Shown piece by piece: positions 53,112 to 61,716 of a stretch of 64,000 bases of DNA; within the stretch, counting starts at the first letter, position 1, and each line of letters begins with the position of its first letter. The stretch spans positions 682,001 to 746,000 of the forward strand of contig NZ_BAABEX010000007.1 of assembly GCF_039540375.1 (NCBI RefSeq), written 5' to 3'. This stretch comes from Acidovorax_G lacteus. GTDB lineage: Bacteria > Pseudomonadota > Gammaproteobacteria > Burkholderiales > Burkholderiaceae_C. The position numbers were made by a program, and so were the translations under genes. The notes under the pieces were generated by a model that was not told where the DNA came from, made no database searches, and saw only the letters and a program-made list of their open reading frames with translations.

Positions 53112-54326
53112 TCACAGCGGATGCACAACCGACAAATCGGGCCGCGCGAGCCACTGCGCAAACTCGTCTGCCAACTGCCGGCTGGCCGCCGTGGCCGCCG
53201 ACCAGGCCTTCACCCGCGCCGCCGTGTCGGTGCCGTAGCGTGTGAAGTCGGTACGGTCTGGCAGCTTGCCATTGGGCAGGCTGGCCACCCATTCGGCCGA
53301 GGGTGCCAGCACCACCATGCGATTGAGCGCGGGCGTGGCCCGGTGCCGCCAGCGCAGGCCCTTGTCGAGCCAGCCCGGGATCACCGCCTGCTGGAAATGC
53401 GGGTACAGCACCAGGCCCTGCGCCGCGCCGTTGGCACCACCAGCCCCTGCTGCGCTTTGGGAGCCCGGGTCAAAATGGCTGGTTGTGCTTGTCTGCGCTT
53501 CTTCTGAAGCTATCGTTTCAGGAGCATTTGGTGCGATGACCTGCTGCGGCCGGTACTGCAGGTGCAGGTGGTAGTCGGTAATGCCGCCATCCCAGTACGC
53601 ACCGCGCGGCGCCCCCGGAATGTGGTGCACGGCCTGCAGCACAAACGGAATCGAGCAACTCGCTTGCAGCGCAGGCATGAAGTTCGCCTCCGACAGCAGC
53701 ACCTGGCGCGTGCGGTAGTCGGTGGTGGCAAACGGCAGCGCCGCAGCGGCCCCCGCCTCGGGGCTGGAAAACACCACGCGCTCCAGCCACGCGCCCATGG
53801 CCTTGCGGTGCACAGTGTTGGTCAAGAACGCCCCCAGATACCCGAGCGGCGTGGCCACGCGATGTTCCTGCCCCAGCAGGTGTCGCCCGCGCGAGGTGAC
53901 GATGTGCAGCCGATAACGCGGGTGCTGCAGCACCTCGGCCACGCGGCCGCCATAGAACAGCGCCAGGTTCTGGCCAAAACGTTCGCTCACATGCGCGGCC
54001 GTGGGCCGCTTCTGGCCCGGGGGCAGGTCGTAAGCCTGGTGGATGTAGTCGTGCTCCAGCCGCTCAAACGCCGCCACCGACTGCTGCAAACACGCCGTGG
54101 CCATGCGCCAGGCACCGATCGACGCCCCCACCAAGTCCACAGGCTGATCCGACTGCGGCAGCCAGTCGCCAAACAGAAAACGGTCCAGCGGCCCCAGGAT
54201 CAAACCCTTGGGCCCCCCGGCCGCCGCCGGAATCACCCGCACATGCGAAGGTGCAAGGCCATGGCGTTCAAGGTGTTGTCGGGCCACCGGCCCGGCGTGG
54301 ATGCGCAGCGCTTTCATGCGCGGCAT
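53112..54326 (-). CDS. Patatin-like phospholipase carrying a repeat-derived insert
   Basis: A 404-residue patatin-family protein. The glycine-rich oxyanion stretch is AAGGPKGL (about residue 35-42), the nucleophile elbow GASIGAWR (Ser near 69), and the catalytic Asp is in WDGGITDYHL. The family serine-aspartate dyad releases fatty acids from lipids. Between the strand HLHLQY and GLVLYPHF is an insert of some 45 residues, part of which (about 267-285) is encoded by a copy of the family A repeat. In that part the codons ATA, TCA and ACA are unlike the rest of the gene. The frame stays open through the repeat. Confidence 0.85.
   Translation of the reverse strand: MPRMKALRIHAGPVARQHLERHGLAPSHVRVIPAAAGGPKGLILGPLDRFLFGDWLPQSDQPVDLVGASIGAWRMATACLQQSVAAFERLEHDYIHQAYDLPPGQKRPTAAHVSERFGQNLALFYGGRVAEVLQHPRYRLHIVTSRGRHLLGQEHRVATPLGYLGAFLTNTVHRKAMGAWLERVVFSSPEAGAAAALPFATTDYRTRQVLLSEANFMPALQASCSIPFVLQAVHHIPGAPRGAYWDGGITDYHLHLQYRPQQVIAPNAPETIASEEAQTSTTSHFDPGSQSAAGAGGANGAAQGLVLYPHFQQAVIPGWLDKGLRWRHRATPALNRMVVLAPSAEWVASLPNGKLPDRTDFTRYGTDTAARVKAWSAATAASRQLADEFAQWLARPDLSVVHPL
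53472..53526. repeat. Family A repeat inside the patatin coding sequence
   Basis: It reads AAAATGGCTGGTTGTGCTTG at one end and AAGCTATCGTTTCAGGAGCA at the other, like the intergenic copies AAAATGGCTGCTCGTGCTT and CAGCTATCAATTCAATAGCA. The middle is diverged. It is translated in frame on the minus strand. Confidence 0.75.
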
Positions 54327-54643
54327 TGTCGCAAAGGGAGGGGGGGCGGGGCGTCCGCAGCGTGACGCAAGGGGCAGGTGCTCAGACCGGACAGAACGAG
54401 CCGACGCCTGGAGCAGCAGGTTTTAAAGAGGGCCTGGCAATCAAAAGGCCGCCCGCGCGAGAACACCCAGAAGACGCAGGCGACATGGACGGCCATGCAG
54501 GCGGCCTTCAACCGACCATGCTCCACCGAAAGCGCGCCTGGATGGCCTCTCACGAGTCGGGCGCAGCAGCGGGCGCTGAAGCCCAGGGTCACAGCGCGCG
54601 CATTCGCCACCACACGGCAGCGCGGCCCACGCCCAGTCCCGGC
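54327..54643. other. Intergenic region without a convincing gene
   Basis: This 317-base stretch holds only low-quality open frames on both strands with no ribosome-binding site, recognisable domain or normal codon bias. A small gene cannot be excluded. I see no repeat of either family in it. Confidence 0.5.
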
Positions 54644-55471
54644 CTAGACCATGTAATCCGCCACCTCGGGCTTCACATGCCAGTCGATCGGGTCTTGCTG
54701 CAGCACCATGTCGATGTCCAGCCCCAGCATCACCCCCACCTCGCCCGGGAAGGACACGGCCAGTTCCTTCTCACCCATGCCGGCCTCGCGCGCACGGGCA
54801 CGCCAGGATGCAAGGTGGATAACGCCCGCCAGCGGCTCGTAGGCCTTGTTTTCAAACGGGGCGTCCTGGTACTGCAGGGCGTCTACCACCCCCTGCGGCA
54901 GTTGCCAGCGGCGGGCCAGCGCGGCGCTGGCCTGGGCGTAGGTGTAGCCCACCACACGGCGCTCCACGCGGGCGCGGCGCACGTCCAGCGGTGGGGCCAG
55001 TGTGGCCAGATGGGGCACCCGTTCGGGGTCGCCCAGGTGCAGCACCAGTTCGCCCAAGGCGTGCAGCAGGCCCGCTGTGTAGGCTGCAAGCTGGTTCTGG
55101 TGGACGATGCCCGCCAGCGATCGCGCGAGCTTGGCGGTGTTGAGGCTGCAGCGCCAGAACTGCTGCATGTTCACGCCCGGAACCGAGCGCGAGGTGGTGC
55201 CCAGGCGGGCCGATGACACGATCTGCCGCACCTGGGCGGTGCTCAGCAATGCCAGCGCCTCGGGCACACCGGCCACCTTGCCCGGGGCCATGAACACCGG
55301 GCCGTTGGCCAGCTCCAGCACACGGCCGGTGAGCACCGGGTCCATGCCGATGAACTGGTTGACCCGGCGCAGGTTGGGTTCGTCGTGCGCCAGCTCGGTC
55401 ATGAGCAAAGCCACCGCGCGCGGCAGGCTGGGCAAGACCATTGGTTGCGCCATCAGCGCAGACAACTCCAT
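54644..55471 (-). CDS. HDOD-domain protein
   Basis: A 275-residue protein consisting of one HDOD domain. It begins LMAQPMVLPSLPRAVALLMTEL. Then come the helical MDPVLTGRVLELANGPVF, the AGLLHALGELVLHL core and YTYAQASAALARRWQLPQGVVDAL. HDOD domains are metal-less relatives of HD phosphohydrolases used in signalling and motility. Here too the helix that would carry the HD pair reads L-H-A-L-G-E. The start was placed at the ATG (55471) just before the domain. Output partners are not seen nearby. Confidence 0.87.
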   Translation of the reverse strand: MELSALMAQPMVLPSLPRAVALLMTELAHDEPNLRRVNQFIGMDPVLTGRVLELANGPVFMAPGKVAGVPEALALLSTAQVRQIVSSARLGTTSRSVPGVNMQQFWRCSLNTAKLARSLAGIVHQNQLAAYTAGLLHALGELVLHLGDPERVPHLATLAPPLDVRRARVERRVVGYTYAQASAALARRWQLPQGVVDALQYQDAPFENKAYEPLAGVIHLASWRARAREAGMGEKELAVSFPGEVGVMLGLDIDMVLQQDPIDWHVKPEVADYMV

Positions 55472-55529
55472 GTCGGGGCACCGGGTTGTGACGATGTTGC
55501 CGATTATGTACCCGGTGGTTACAGCCGCG

Positions 55530-57884
55530 TCAGCGGGGCCGCCCCTGCTGCAATTTGGCAAAGGCCGAGGCCATGGCCGACTGCGGGGCCGGGTCGGCCG
55601 CGCGGCGCGGGCCGCCCTGGCGCGGCGCAGGCTCGAAGCGGTTGCCATGCCCTGCCCCGCCCTGGCGCGGCGGCGCGTCGCCCAGCTTCATCGACAGGCC
55701 GATGCGCTTGCGCTCCACGTCCACTTCCATGACCTTGACCTTGACGATGTCGCCGGTCTTGACCACTTCGCGCGCGTCGTTGACGAACTTGTGGGCCAGC
55801 TGGCTCACGTGCACCAGCCCGTCCTGGTGCACGCCCAGGTCCACAAAGGCGCCGAACTGGGCGACGTTGCTCACCGTGCCTTCGAGCACCATGCCCACCT
55901 TGAGGTCGCGGATGTCTTCCACGCCCTCGTTGAAGCGCGCCACCTTGAAGTCCGGGCGCGGGTCGCGGCCGGGTTTTTCCAGCTCAGACAGGATGTCCTT
56001 GACGGTGATGACGCCGAACTTCTCGTTGGCAAACAGCTCGGGCCGCAGGGTCTTGAGCATGTCGGCGCGGCCCATCAGCTCGGTCACGGGCTTGCCCGTT
56101 TGGGCCATGATGGCTTCGACCACCGGGTAGGTTTCGGGGTGCACGCCGGTCATGTCGAGCGGGTTGTCGCCGCCACGAATGCGCAGGAAGCCCGCGGCCT
56201 GCTCGAAGGTCTTGGCCCCCAGGCCCGCCACTTCCATGAGCTGCTTGCGGTTGGAAAACGCGCCGTGCGCCTCGCGCCAGCGTACCACCGCTTTGGCCAC
56301 ACTGGCCGACAGGCCCGACACGCGCGACAGCAGCGGCACGCTGGCGGTGTTCAGGTCCACCCCCACCGAGTTCACGCAGTCTTCCACCACCGCGCCCAGG
56401 GTGCGGGCGAGTTCGCTCTGGTTCACGTCGTGCTGGTACTGGCCCACACCAATGCTCTTGGGGTCGATCTTCACCAGCTCGGCCAGCGGGTCTTGCAGGC
56501 GGCGGGCAATGCTGGCCGCGCCGCGCAGGCTCACGTCCACATCGGGCATTTCTTGCGACGCGTATTCGCTGGCGCTGTACACCGAAGCCCCGGCTTCGCT
56601 GACCACCACCTTCTCGATGGCGCGCTCGGCCTTGGCGGCCATCTTGATGAGGTCGGCGGCGAGCTTGTCGGTCTCGCGGCTGGCGGTGCCGTTGCCAATG
56701 GCGATCAGGTTCACGCCGTGCTTCTCACACAGCTTGGCGAGCGTGAACAACGCGCCGTCCCAGTCGCGCTTGGGCTCGTGCGGGTACACGGTGGCGGTGT
56801 CCACCAGCTTGCCGGTGGCGTCCACCACGGCCACCTTCACGCCGGTGCGGATGCCCGGGTCCAGCCCCATCACCACGCGGGGGCCAGCGGGCGCTGCCAG
56901 CAGCAGGTCGCGCAGGTTGTCGGCAAACACCTTGATGGCGACTTTCTCGGCCTCCTCGCGCAGGCGGGCAAACAGGTCGCGCTCGGTCGAGAGGCTGAGC
57001 TTCACGCGCCAGGTCCAGGCCACGCATTTGCGCAGCAGATCGTCGGCCTTGCGGCCCTGGTGGCTCCAGCCCAGGTGCAGGGCGATCTTGCCCTCGGCGA
57101 TGCTGGGCTTGCCCGGCTCGGGCTCCACAGGCAGCACCAGCTTGGCATCCAGGATTTCGAGCGCGCGGCCGCGGAACACGGCCAGCGCACGGTGGGAGGG
57201 CACACGGCCGATGGGCTCGTCGTAGTCGAAGTAGTCGCGGAACTTGCTGACCTCGGGGTCGGCCTCGTTCTTGCCTTCCACCTTTTTGGAGCGCAGCAGG
57301 CCCTCGGCCCAGAGCCATTCGCGCAGGCCCTGCACCAGCACCGGGTCTTCGGCCCAGCGCTCCGACAGGATGTCGCGCACGCCGTCCAGCACGGCGGGCA
57401 CGGTCGAGAAATCGGCACCGGGCTTGCCGTCGTCCAGCACCTCGGGCGGCCGGGTGAAGGCCACGGCCTCCACGGCAGGGTCCAGCGTCGGGTCGGCCAG
57501 CAGCTTGTCGGCCAGTGGCTCGATGCCGAACTCGCGCGCAATCTGGCCCTTGGTGCGGCGCTTTTGCTTGAAGGGCAGGTATAGGTCTTCCAGCTCCTGC
57601 TTGGTGGGCGCGGCGGCAATCGCGGCGCGGAGCGGGTCGGTCAGCTTGCCCTGCTCGTCGATGGCCTTGAGCACCACGGCGCGGCGGTCTTCCAGCTCGC
57701 GCAGGTAGGCCAGGCGCGCTTCCAGCTCGCGCAGTTGCACATCGTCCAGCCCGCCCGTGGCCTCTTTGCGGTAGCGGGCGATGAAGGGCACGGTGGCGCC
57801 CCCATCCAGCAGCTCCACGGCGGCGCTGACCTGCTGGGGGGTGATCTTGATCTCGGCGGCGATCTGGCGAAGGATGTTCTGCAT
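55530..57884 (-). CDS. tex: Tex-like RNA-binding protein
   Basis: A 784-residue transcription accessory protein. An N-terminal helical region opens with ILRQIAAEIKITPQQVSAAVELL. A YqgF/RuvX-like nuclease-fold domain lies at about 330-460 (VVMGLDPGIRTGVKVAVVDATG). A helix-hairpin-helix pair follows, including VSGLSASVAKAVVRWREAHG. A C-terminal S1 RNA-binding domain lies at about 650-720 (GMVLEGTVSNVAQFGAFVDLGVHQDGLVHVSQL). The last part is Arg/Gly/Gln-rich and disordered. The start at 57884 gives the family N-terminus. Confidence 0.95.
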   Translation of the reverse strand: MQNILRQIAAEIKITPQQVSAAVELLDGGATVPFIARYRKEATGGLDDVQLRELEARLAYLRELEDRRAVVLKAIDEQGKLTDPLRAAIAAAPTKQELEDLYLPFKQKRRTKGQIAREFGIEPLADKLLADPTLDPAVEAVAFTRPPEVLDDGKPGADFSTVPAVLDGVRDILSERWAEDPVLVQGLREWLWAEGLLRSKKVEGKNEADPEVSKFRDYFDYDEPIGRVPSHRALAVFRGRALEILDAKLVLPVEPEPGKPSIAEGKIALHLGWSHQGRKADDLLRKCVAWTWRVKLSLSTERDLFARLREEAEKVAIKVFADNLRDLLLAAPAGPRVVMGLDPGIRTGVKVAVVDATGKLVDTATVYPHEPKRDWDGALFTLAKLCEKHGVNLIAIGNGTASRETDKLAADLIKMAAKAERAIEKVVVSEAGASVYSASEYASQEMPDVDVSLRGAASIARRLQDPLAELVKIDPKSIGVGQYQHDVNQSELARTLGAVVEDCVNSVGVDLNTASVPLLSRVSGLSASVAKAVVRWREAHGAFSNRKQLMEVAGLGAKTFEQAAGFLRIRGGDNPLDMTGVHPETYPVVEAIMAQTGKPVTELMGRADMLKTLRPELFANEKFGVITVKDILSELEKPGRDPRPDFKVARFNEGVEDIRDLKVGMVLEGTVSNVAQFGAFVDLGVHQDGLVHVSQLAHKFVNDAREVVKTGDIVKVKVMEVDVERKRIGLSMKLGDAPPRQGGAGHGNRFEPAPRQGGPRRAADPAPQSAMASAFAKLQQGRPR

Positions 57885-58030
57885 GCGGCACAGGCCCCGA
57901 AGCCGGGGTGCGGAAACGGAAAAACGCGCGAGTGTGCCACAGCCCGGGGGCGGAATTTCCCGCTGTCGCGACCGCCGATTTGCCCGAGCGCACAAGGCGC
58001 TGCTACGCTCTGGGCCTCTGCCCGCACGCC

Positions 58031-58429
58031 ATGAGCCTGCCCCCGCCCCTGCGCCCCCAATGCCCGCCCGCGGCCTGCACCTGCGGGCTGGCCGCGCTGC
58101 TCGACCAGGGACAGGGCGACCTGCGCATCCTGATGCTGAGCCGGCCCGAAGAAAAACGCTTGGTCGAGCGGCTGGAACGCATCGACAGCCTGGCCGACCT
58201 GCGCCACATGCTCGCGCGCATGCACGCGCAGCTTGGCATTGTGGTGGCGCTGGCCCGCAGCCCCAACGAGGTGCGCAGCCTGCGCGGCATCACCGTGCGG
58301 GTCGAGGAGCAGCCCGGCCTGTGCCGCAAAAGCCGCCAGGCCATTGCCGCGGCCATCCGCCGCGCGATGGAGCAGCGCCCGCAGATCGCCTACGATTGGC
58401 TGGACGAAGGCGGCCTGTTCGCCGCCTGA
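58031..58429 (+). CDS. Small conserved-looking protein of unknown function
   Basis: A 132-residue protein I do not recognise. It has normal local codon use. The N-terminus contains CPPAACTCG (three cysteines in nine residues, near positions 11-19), followed by a helical, charged region (SRPEEKRLVERLERIDSLADLRHMLARM) and a tail ending AYDWLDEGGLFAA. No signal peptide or membrane helix is seen. The cysteine cluster could bind a metal, but only one side of a site is visible. It is divergent from tex and lies 68 bp before the DUF72 gene on the same strand. Confidence 0.65.
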   Translation: MSLPPPLRPQCPPAACTCGLAALLDQGQGDLRILMLSRPEEKRLVERLERIDSLADLRHMLARMHAQLGIVVALARSPNEVRSLRGITVRVEEQPGLCRKSRQAIAAAIRRAMEQRPQIAYDWLDEGGLFAA

Positions 58430-58497
58430 GGCCCCGCGCGCCCCCGCCCTGCCCGCTGCGCAGGCACCCTCCAGGTGCAGCCCCCTTTTTTCCTGCC

Positions 58498-59616
58498 ATG
58501 CAAGACGACCTGTTTGGTGACCCGGCCACCGCCACGCAGCCCGCCAAGAAGCCCGACCTCCAGCATCCTGCTGCGCACCATGCAGCGGGCGCGCGCGCTC
58601 ACACCGCCGACACGCCCTCCGCCCGCCCGCGCCGCAGCGCAGGCGGCATCGCACCGGCGGCCTGGAGCGAGGCCCTGCATGCGCTGGGTGCGCAGTTGCC
58701 CGCGCGGCTGCGGCTGGGCACGTCGTCCTGGGGCTACCCGGGCTGGCAAGGCCTGGTATGGGCAGGCGCACACAGCGAGCAGGCCCTCTCGCGCAACGGC
58801 CTGCCGGTGCTGGCCCAACACCCGCTGCTGCGCACCGTGAGCATCGACCGCGGCTTTTACCGCCCGCTCACAGTGAGCGACTACGCCCGCTATGCGGGCC
58901 AGGTGCCCGAGGACTTCCGCTTCGTGGTCAAGGCCCCGAGCGTGGTCACCGACGCGCTGGTGCGCAGCGAAGACGGCCGCGGGCGCGAGGCCAACCCGGC
59001 CTTCCTCGACCCCACCCTGGCCGTGCAGAGCTTCGTGGCCCCCGCGCTCGAAGGCCTGGGGCCCAAGGTGGGCGCGCTGGTGTTCCAGCTCAGCCCCCTG
59101 CCCTGGCAACAGCTCGACCGGCTCGATGCCGTGATCGAACGCCTGCACACGCTGCTGCAGGCCCTGCCGCCGCTGGCCCCGCACGCGCCCGACGGCGTGG
59201 TGGCGCTGGAAGTGCGCGACCCCGAATGGCTGTCCCCCGACTACCTTCCGCGCCTGGTGGAGGTGCTGCAGGCCGGCCGCGCCACGTGGTGCCTGGGGCT
59301 GCATCCCAAGATGCCGCCGCTGCAAGACCAGCTGCCGCTGCTGCGCCGCCTGTGGCCGGGCCCGCTGGTGTGCCGCTGGAACCTGCACCCGGCCAACGGC
59401 CCCTATGGCTACGAAGCGGCCGAAAAGCGATACGCCCCCTACGACCGCATCCACGACCCCGACCCGGCGCTGATCGATGCACTCGCGCAGCTCGTGCATG
59501 CCTTCACGCAACGCGGGCAAAACGCGTACGTCACCATCAGCAACCACGCGGAAGGCTGCGCACCGCTGTCGGCCGAGCGCTTGGCTCAGAAGGTTTCGTC
59601 GCTACCAAAAATGTAG
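58498..59616 (+). CDS. DUF72 family protein
   Basis: A 372-residue protein. After an Ala/Pro/His-rich leader (about 1-65) the DUF72 barrel begins with LRLGTSSWGYPGWQGLVWAG. It continues with TVSIDRGFYRPL, then FRFVVKAPS, then GVVALEVRDPEWLS, and NAYVTISNHAEGCAP near the end. The fold is related to xylose isomerase-like TIM barrels; function is unknown. The last codons and the stop lie inside a family A half-repeat at 59601. Confidence 0.85.
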   Translation: MQDDLFGDPATATQPAKKPDLQHPAAHHAAGARAHTADTPSARPRRSAGGIAPAAWSEALHALGAQLPARLRLGTSSWGYPGWQGLVWAGAHSEQALSRNGLPVLAQHPLLRTVSIDRGFYRPLTVSDYARYAGQVPEDFRFVVKAPSVVTDALVRSEDGRGREANPAFLDPTLAVQSFVAPALEGLGPKVGALVFQLSPLPWQQLDRLDAVIERLHTLLQALPPLAPHAPDGVVALEVRDPEWLSPDYLPRLVEVLQAGRATWCLGLHPKMPPLQDQLPLLRRLWPGPLVCRWNLHPANGPYGYEAAEKRYAPYDRIHDPDPALIDALAQLVHAFTQRGQNAYVTISNHAEGCAPLSAERLAQKVSSLPKM

Positions 59617-59638
59617 CGGCTTGTGCTTGATTTTGCTA
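59601..59638. repeat. Short dispersed repeat, half-type copy (family A), overlapping a stop codon
   Basis: GCTACCAAAAATGTAGC is followed by GGCTTGTGCTTGATTTTGC. GCTAC and GTAGC pair. The TAG stop of the DUF72 gene (59614-59616) is part of the repeat. A perfect hairpin TGCAGGCC/GGCCTGCA follows at 59642-59663 and may act as a terminator between the convergent genes. Confidence 0.7.
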
Positions 59639-59690
59639 GGCTGCAGGCCTTTTGGGGCCTGCAAAGCCTGGCACAGTGCGGCGAGAAGGG

Positions 59691-60596
59691 TCAGTCGGCG
59701 CGCAGCGCAGCGCGCAGTTGCGCGCCCAGCTCGGGCTTGCCGGCAAACGGGTCGGTGGGGTTGCGGCCCATCATCACGTCTTCCATGCGCGTCTGCACCG
59801 TGGCCAGGGCCTTGGGGTGGCTGTAGATGTAGAACTGCCCCTCTGCAGCAGCGTTGAACACCTTCTGCGCCACTTCGGCGGCCGTCACCTTGCCACTGCT
59901 CACGGCCTTGTCGCTCATGGCCTGCCCGATGAGCTGGCTCTTGGTGGGCTTGTCGGCGGCCACGTCCTGCGGGCGGTTGCGGTGGCTCTGGCTGATGCCG
60001 GTGGGCACGAAGTACGGGCACAGCACGCTCGCACCGATCTGGTCGGTGACGAGCGACAAGTCCTGGTACAGCGTTTCCGACAGCGCCACCACGGCGTGCT
60101 TGCTCACGTTGTAGATGCCCATGTTGGGCGCGTTGAGCAGCCCGGCCATGCTGGCGGTGTTGACGATGTGGCCGCGCCAGGCCGGGTCGGCCTTGGCGGC
60201 GGCGAGCATCATGGGGGTGAACAGGCGCACGCCGTGCACCACGCCCCACAGGTTCACGCCCAGCACCCATTCCCAGTCTTTGACCGAGTTCTCCCACACC
60301 AGGCCGCCCGCGCCCACGCCAGCGTTGTTGAACACGAGGTGCGGCGCGCCAAAGCGGGCCTGCACGTCGGCGGCCAGCTGCTCCATCTGCGCGGCGTTCG
60401 ACACATCGACCTTGCGCGCGAGCACCTGGCTGCCTGCGGCCTGCGCTTCGGCAGCGGCTTGGTCGAGGGCGTCCTGCTGCACATCTACGAGCACCAGGTT
60501 CATGCCCAGTTTTGCGCCGATACGCGCACATTCGAGCCCGAAGCCCGAGCCTGCGCCGGTCAGGACGGCGGTTTTGCCTTTGAAGTCGTCGATCAT
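59691..60596 (-). CDS. Short-chain dehydrogenase/reductase
   Basis: A 301-residue classical SDR with the NADP-type motif TGAGSGFGLE (about residues 13-22), FNNAG near 90, and the Tyr-Lys pair in YNVSKHA (Tyr near 164). The C-terminal extension beyond the usual 250 residues is helical and includes VQTRMEDVMMGRNPTDPF. The substrate is unknown. It stands at the end of a run of five minus-strand genes and is separated from the GST-like gene by a family B repeat. Confidence 0.88.
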   Translation of the reverse strand: MIDDFKGKTAVLTGAGSGFGLECARIGAKLGMNLVLVDVQQDALDQAAAEAQAAGSQVLARKVDVSNAAQMEQLAADVQARFGAPHLVFNNAGVGAGGLVWENSVKDWEWVLGVNLWGVVHGVRLFTPMMLAAAKADPAWRGHIVNTASMAGLLNAPNMGIYNVSKHAVVALSETLYQDLSLVTDQIGASVLCPYFVPTGISQSHRNRPQDVAADKPTKSQLIGQAMSDKAVSSGKVTAAEVAQKVFNAAAEGQFYIYSHPKALATVQTRMEDVMMGRNPTDPFAGKPELGAQLRAALRAD

Positions 60597-60660
60597 GTGG
60601 GGGTCTCCATGGGTCTGTGAGCTGGTGGTGCCTGCGGACAGGCCGCAGGCGTTAAGAACT

Positions 60661-60780
60661 GGCGCGGCCCAGGCCAGGGGTGCCGAGCAAGGGCCGCCCC
60701 GCAGCGAGGGCACCGTCCCCCTTCCCGAATCGCGCCAGCGATTCGAAAAAAGGGGGAAGGCGCGCAGCGCCTCAGGGGGT
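60661..60780. repeat. GC-rich dispersed repeat (family B), copy 2
   Basis: The block order is GGTGCCGAGCAAGGGCCGCC, CCGCAGCGAGGGCACCGTCC, CCCTTCCCGAATCGCGCCAG, then CGATTCG and AAAGGGGGAAGG, then GCGCCTCAGGGGG. GAATCG/CGATTC and CCCCCTT/AAGGGGG form a hairpin. The stop codon of the GST-like gene (60772-60774) lies inside it. Confidence 0.85.
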
Positions 60781-61716
60781 TGCCTTTAATGCATAGCCGA
60801 TGCGCGGGAAATGCACATGCACCGTGCCCGCGCGCGGGTCGGTGCGGCGCAGCGTGTAGCGGGTACGCGTGGCGGCCACGAGTTCGCCTTCGGTCGGCTC
60901 CAGGCCAAAGCTCTCGGCGGTCACGGTGACGTTGCTGCCCAGCGCAATGCCGTGGTCGTCCTGGAAGGCCTCGCCCGCCACGGGCAGCGGCTCGGCCCCG
61001 GCGGCCACGGTGATAGCGTCTTGCGCGCTGAACTTCTCCATGCGGCCGTGGCCCAGCGCGGCCATGCGGTCCATCCATTCGAGCACCGCGGGCGTGGCTT
61101 GCAGGATGCCCGCCATCACCGGCACGCAGTGCCGCGTGAACCACAGCGGGTGGTAGGCCGCAAAGTCGGCCGCGCAGGGCTCGGCGCCGAACAGGAAATC
61201 GTGCTCTTCCACCATGTGCGCAATGCGCCGCAGGTACGAGCGGTAGGCGCTGGTGGCGTCGGCCGGGCGCAGGCGCTGCATGCCGCTGCTCATGGCCTTG
61301 CGGTCTTCGCCAAACGCCTGGGCGGCGGCGGGCGGCAGGTTGGCAAACAGCGCAGCCGCGCCTTGGGGCTGCAGGTTGTAGGCCATGGCAGCCCAGAACA
61401 GCGACGAATCGGCCCACTGCGCGAACACGCGGCACACGCCCTTGAGGTGCGGCGGGTACAGCGTGGGCGCGGGCTGCAGGTGTTCGAGCACATCGAAGAT
61501 CAGCGCCGTGTCGCAGTAGATGTCGGCCCCGACCTGCAAAAAGGGCGTGCGGCGGTAGCCACCGGTGAGCGCCACCACGTCGGGCTTGGGCGCAACGCTG
61601 GGCACGATGACCGACTTCCACGCCAGTTGCTTGTACCCGAGCGCGAGGCGGATCTTCTCTGAGAACGGCGACGAGGGGTAGTGGTGCAGGATCAGGGCAG
61701 AGGACATGGTGGTCAT
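60772..61716 (-). CDS. Glutathione S-transferase-like protein
   Basis: A 314-residue protein. Its N-terminal thioredoxin-fold half starts LILHHYPSSPFSEKIRLALGYK, with P-S-S-P-F-S in place of a C-x-x-C motif, and has GGYRRTPFLQVGADIYCDT, the cis-Pro and T/S-Asp of the glutathione site. The C-terminal helical half lies at about 90-215. An extra C-terminal segment (about 225-314) is beta-rich and not part of standard GSTs. The start overlaps the GNAT stop by four bases (ATGA). Its last codons and TGA come from a family B repeat. Confidence 0.82.
   Translation of the reverse strand: MTTMSSALILHHYPSSPFSEKIRLALGYKQLAWKSVIVPSVAPKPDVVALTGGYRRTPFLQVGADIYCDTALIFDVLEHLQPAPTLYPPHLKGVCRVFAQWADSSLFWAAMAYNLQPQGAAALFANLPPAAAQAFGEDRKAMSSGMQRLRPADATSAYRSYLRRIAHMVEEHDFLFGAEPCAADFAAYHPLWFTRHCVPVMAGILQATPAVLEWMDRMAALGHGRMEKFSAQDAITVAAGAEPLPVAGEAFQDDHGIALGSNVTVTAESFGLEPTEGELVAATRTRYTLRRTDPRAGTVHVHFPRIGYALKATP

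Noticed and set aside
54314..54613. A 99-codon minus-strand open frame between the HDOD and patatin genes
   Set aside because: It overlaps the patatin start, has scattered Cys/Arg-rich composition, no ribosome-binding site and no recognisable domain.
55107..57584. An 825-codon open frame on the plus strand
   Set aside because: It is antisense to the HDOD and tex genes; it is rich in His, Arg and Ala as expected for shadow frames in GC-rich DNA and shows no domain.
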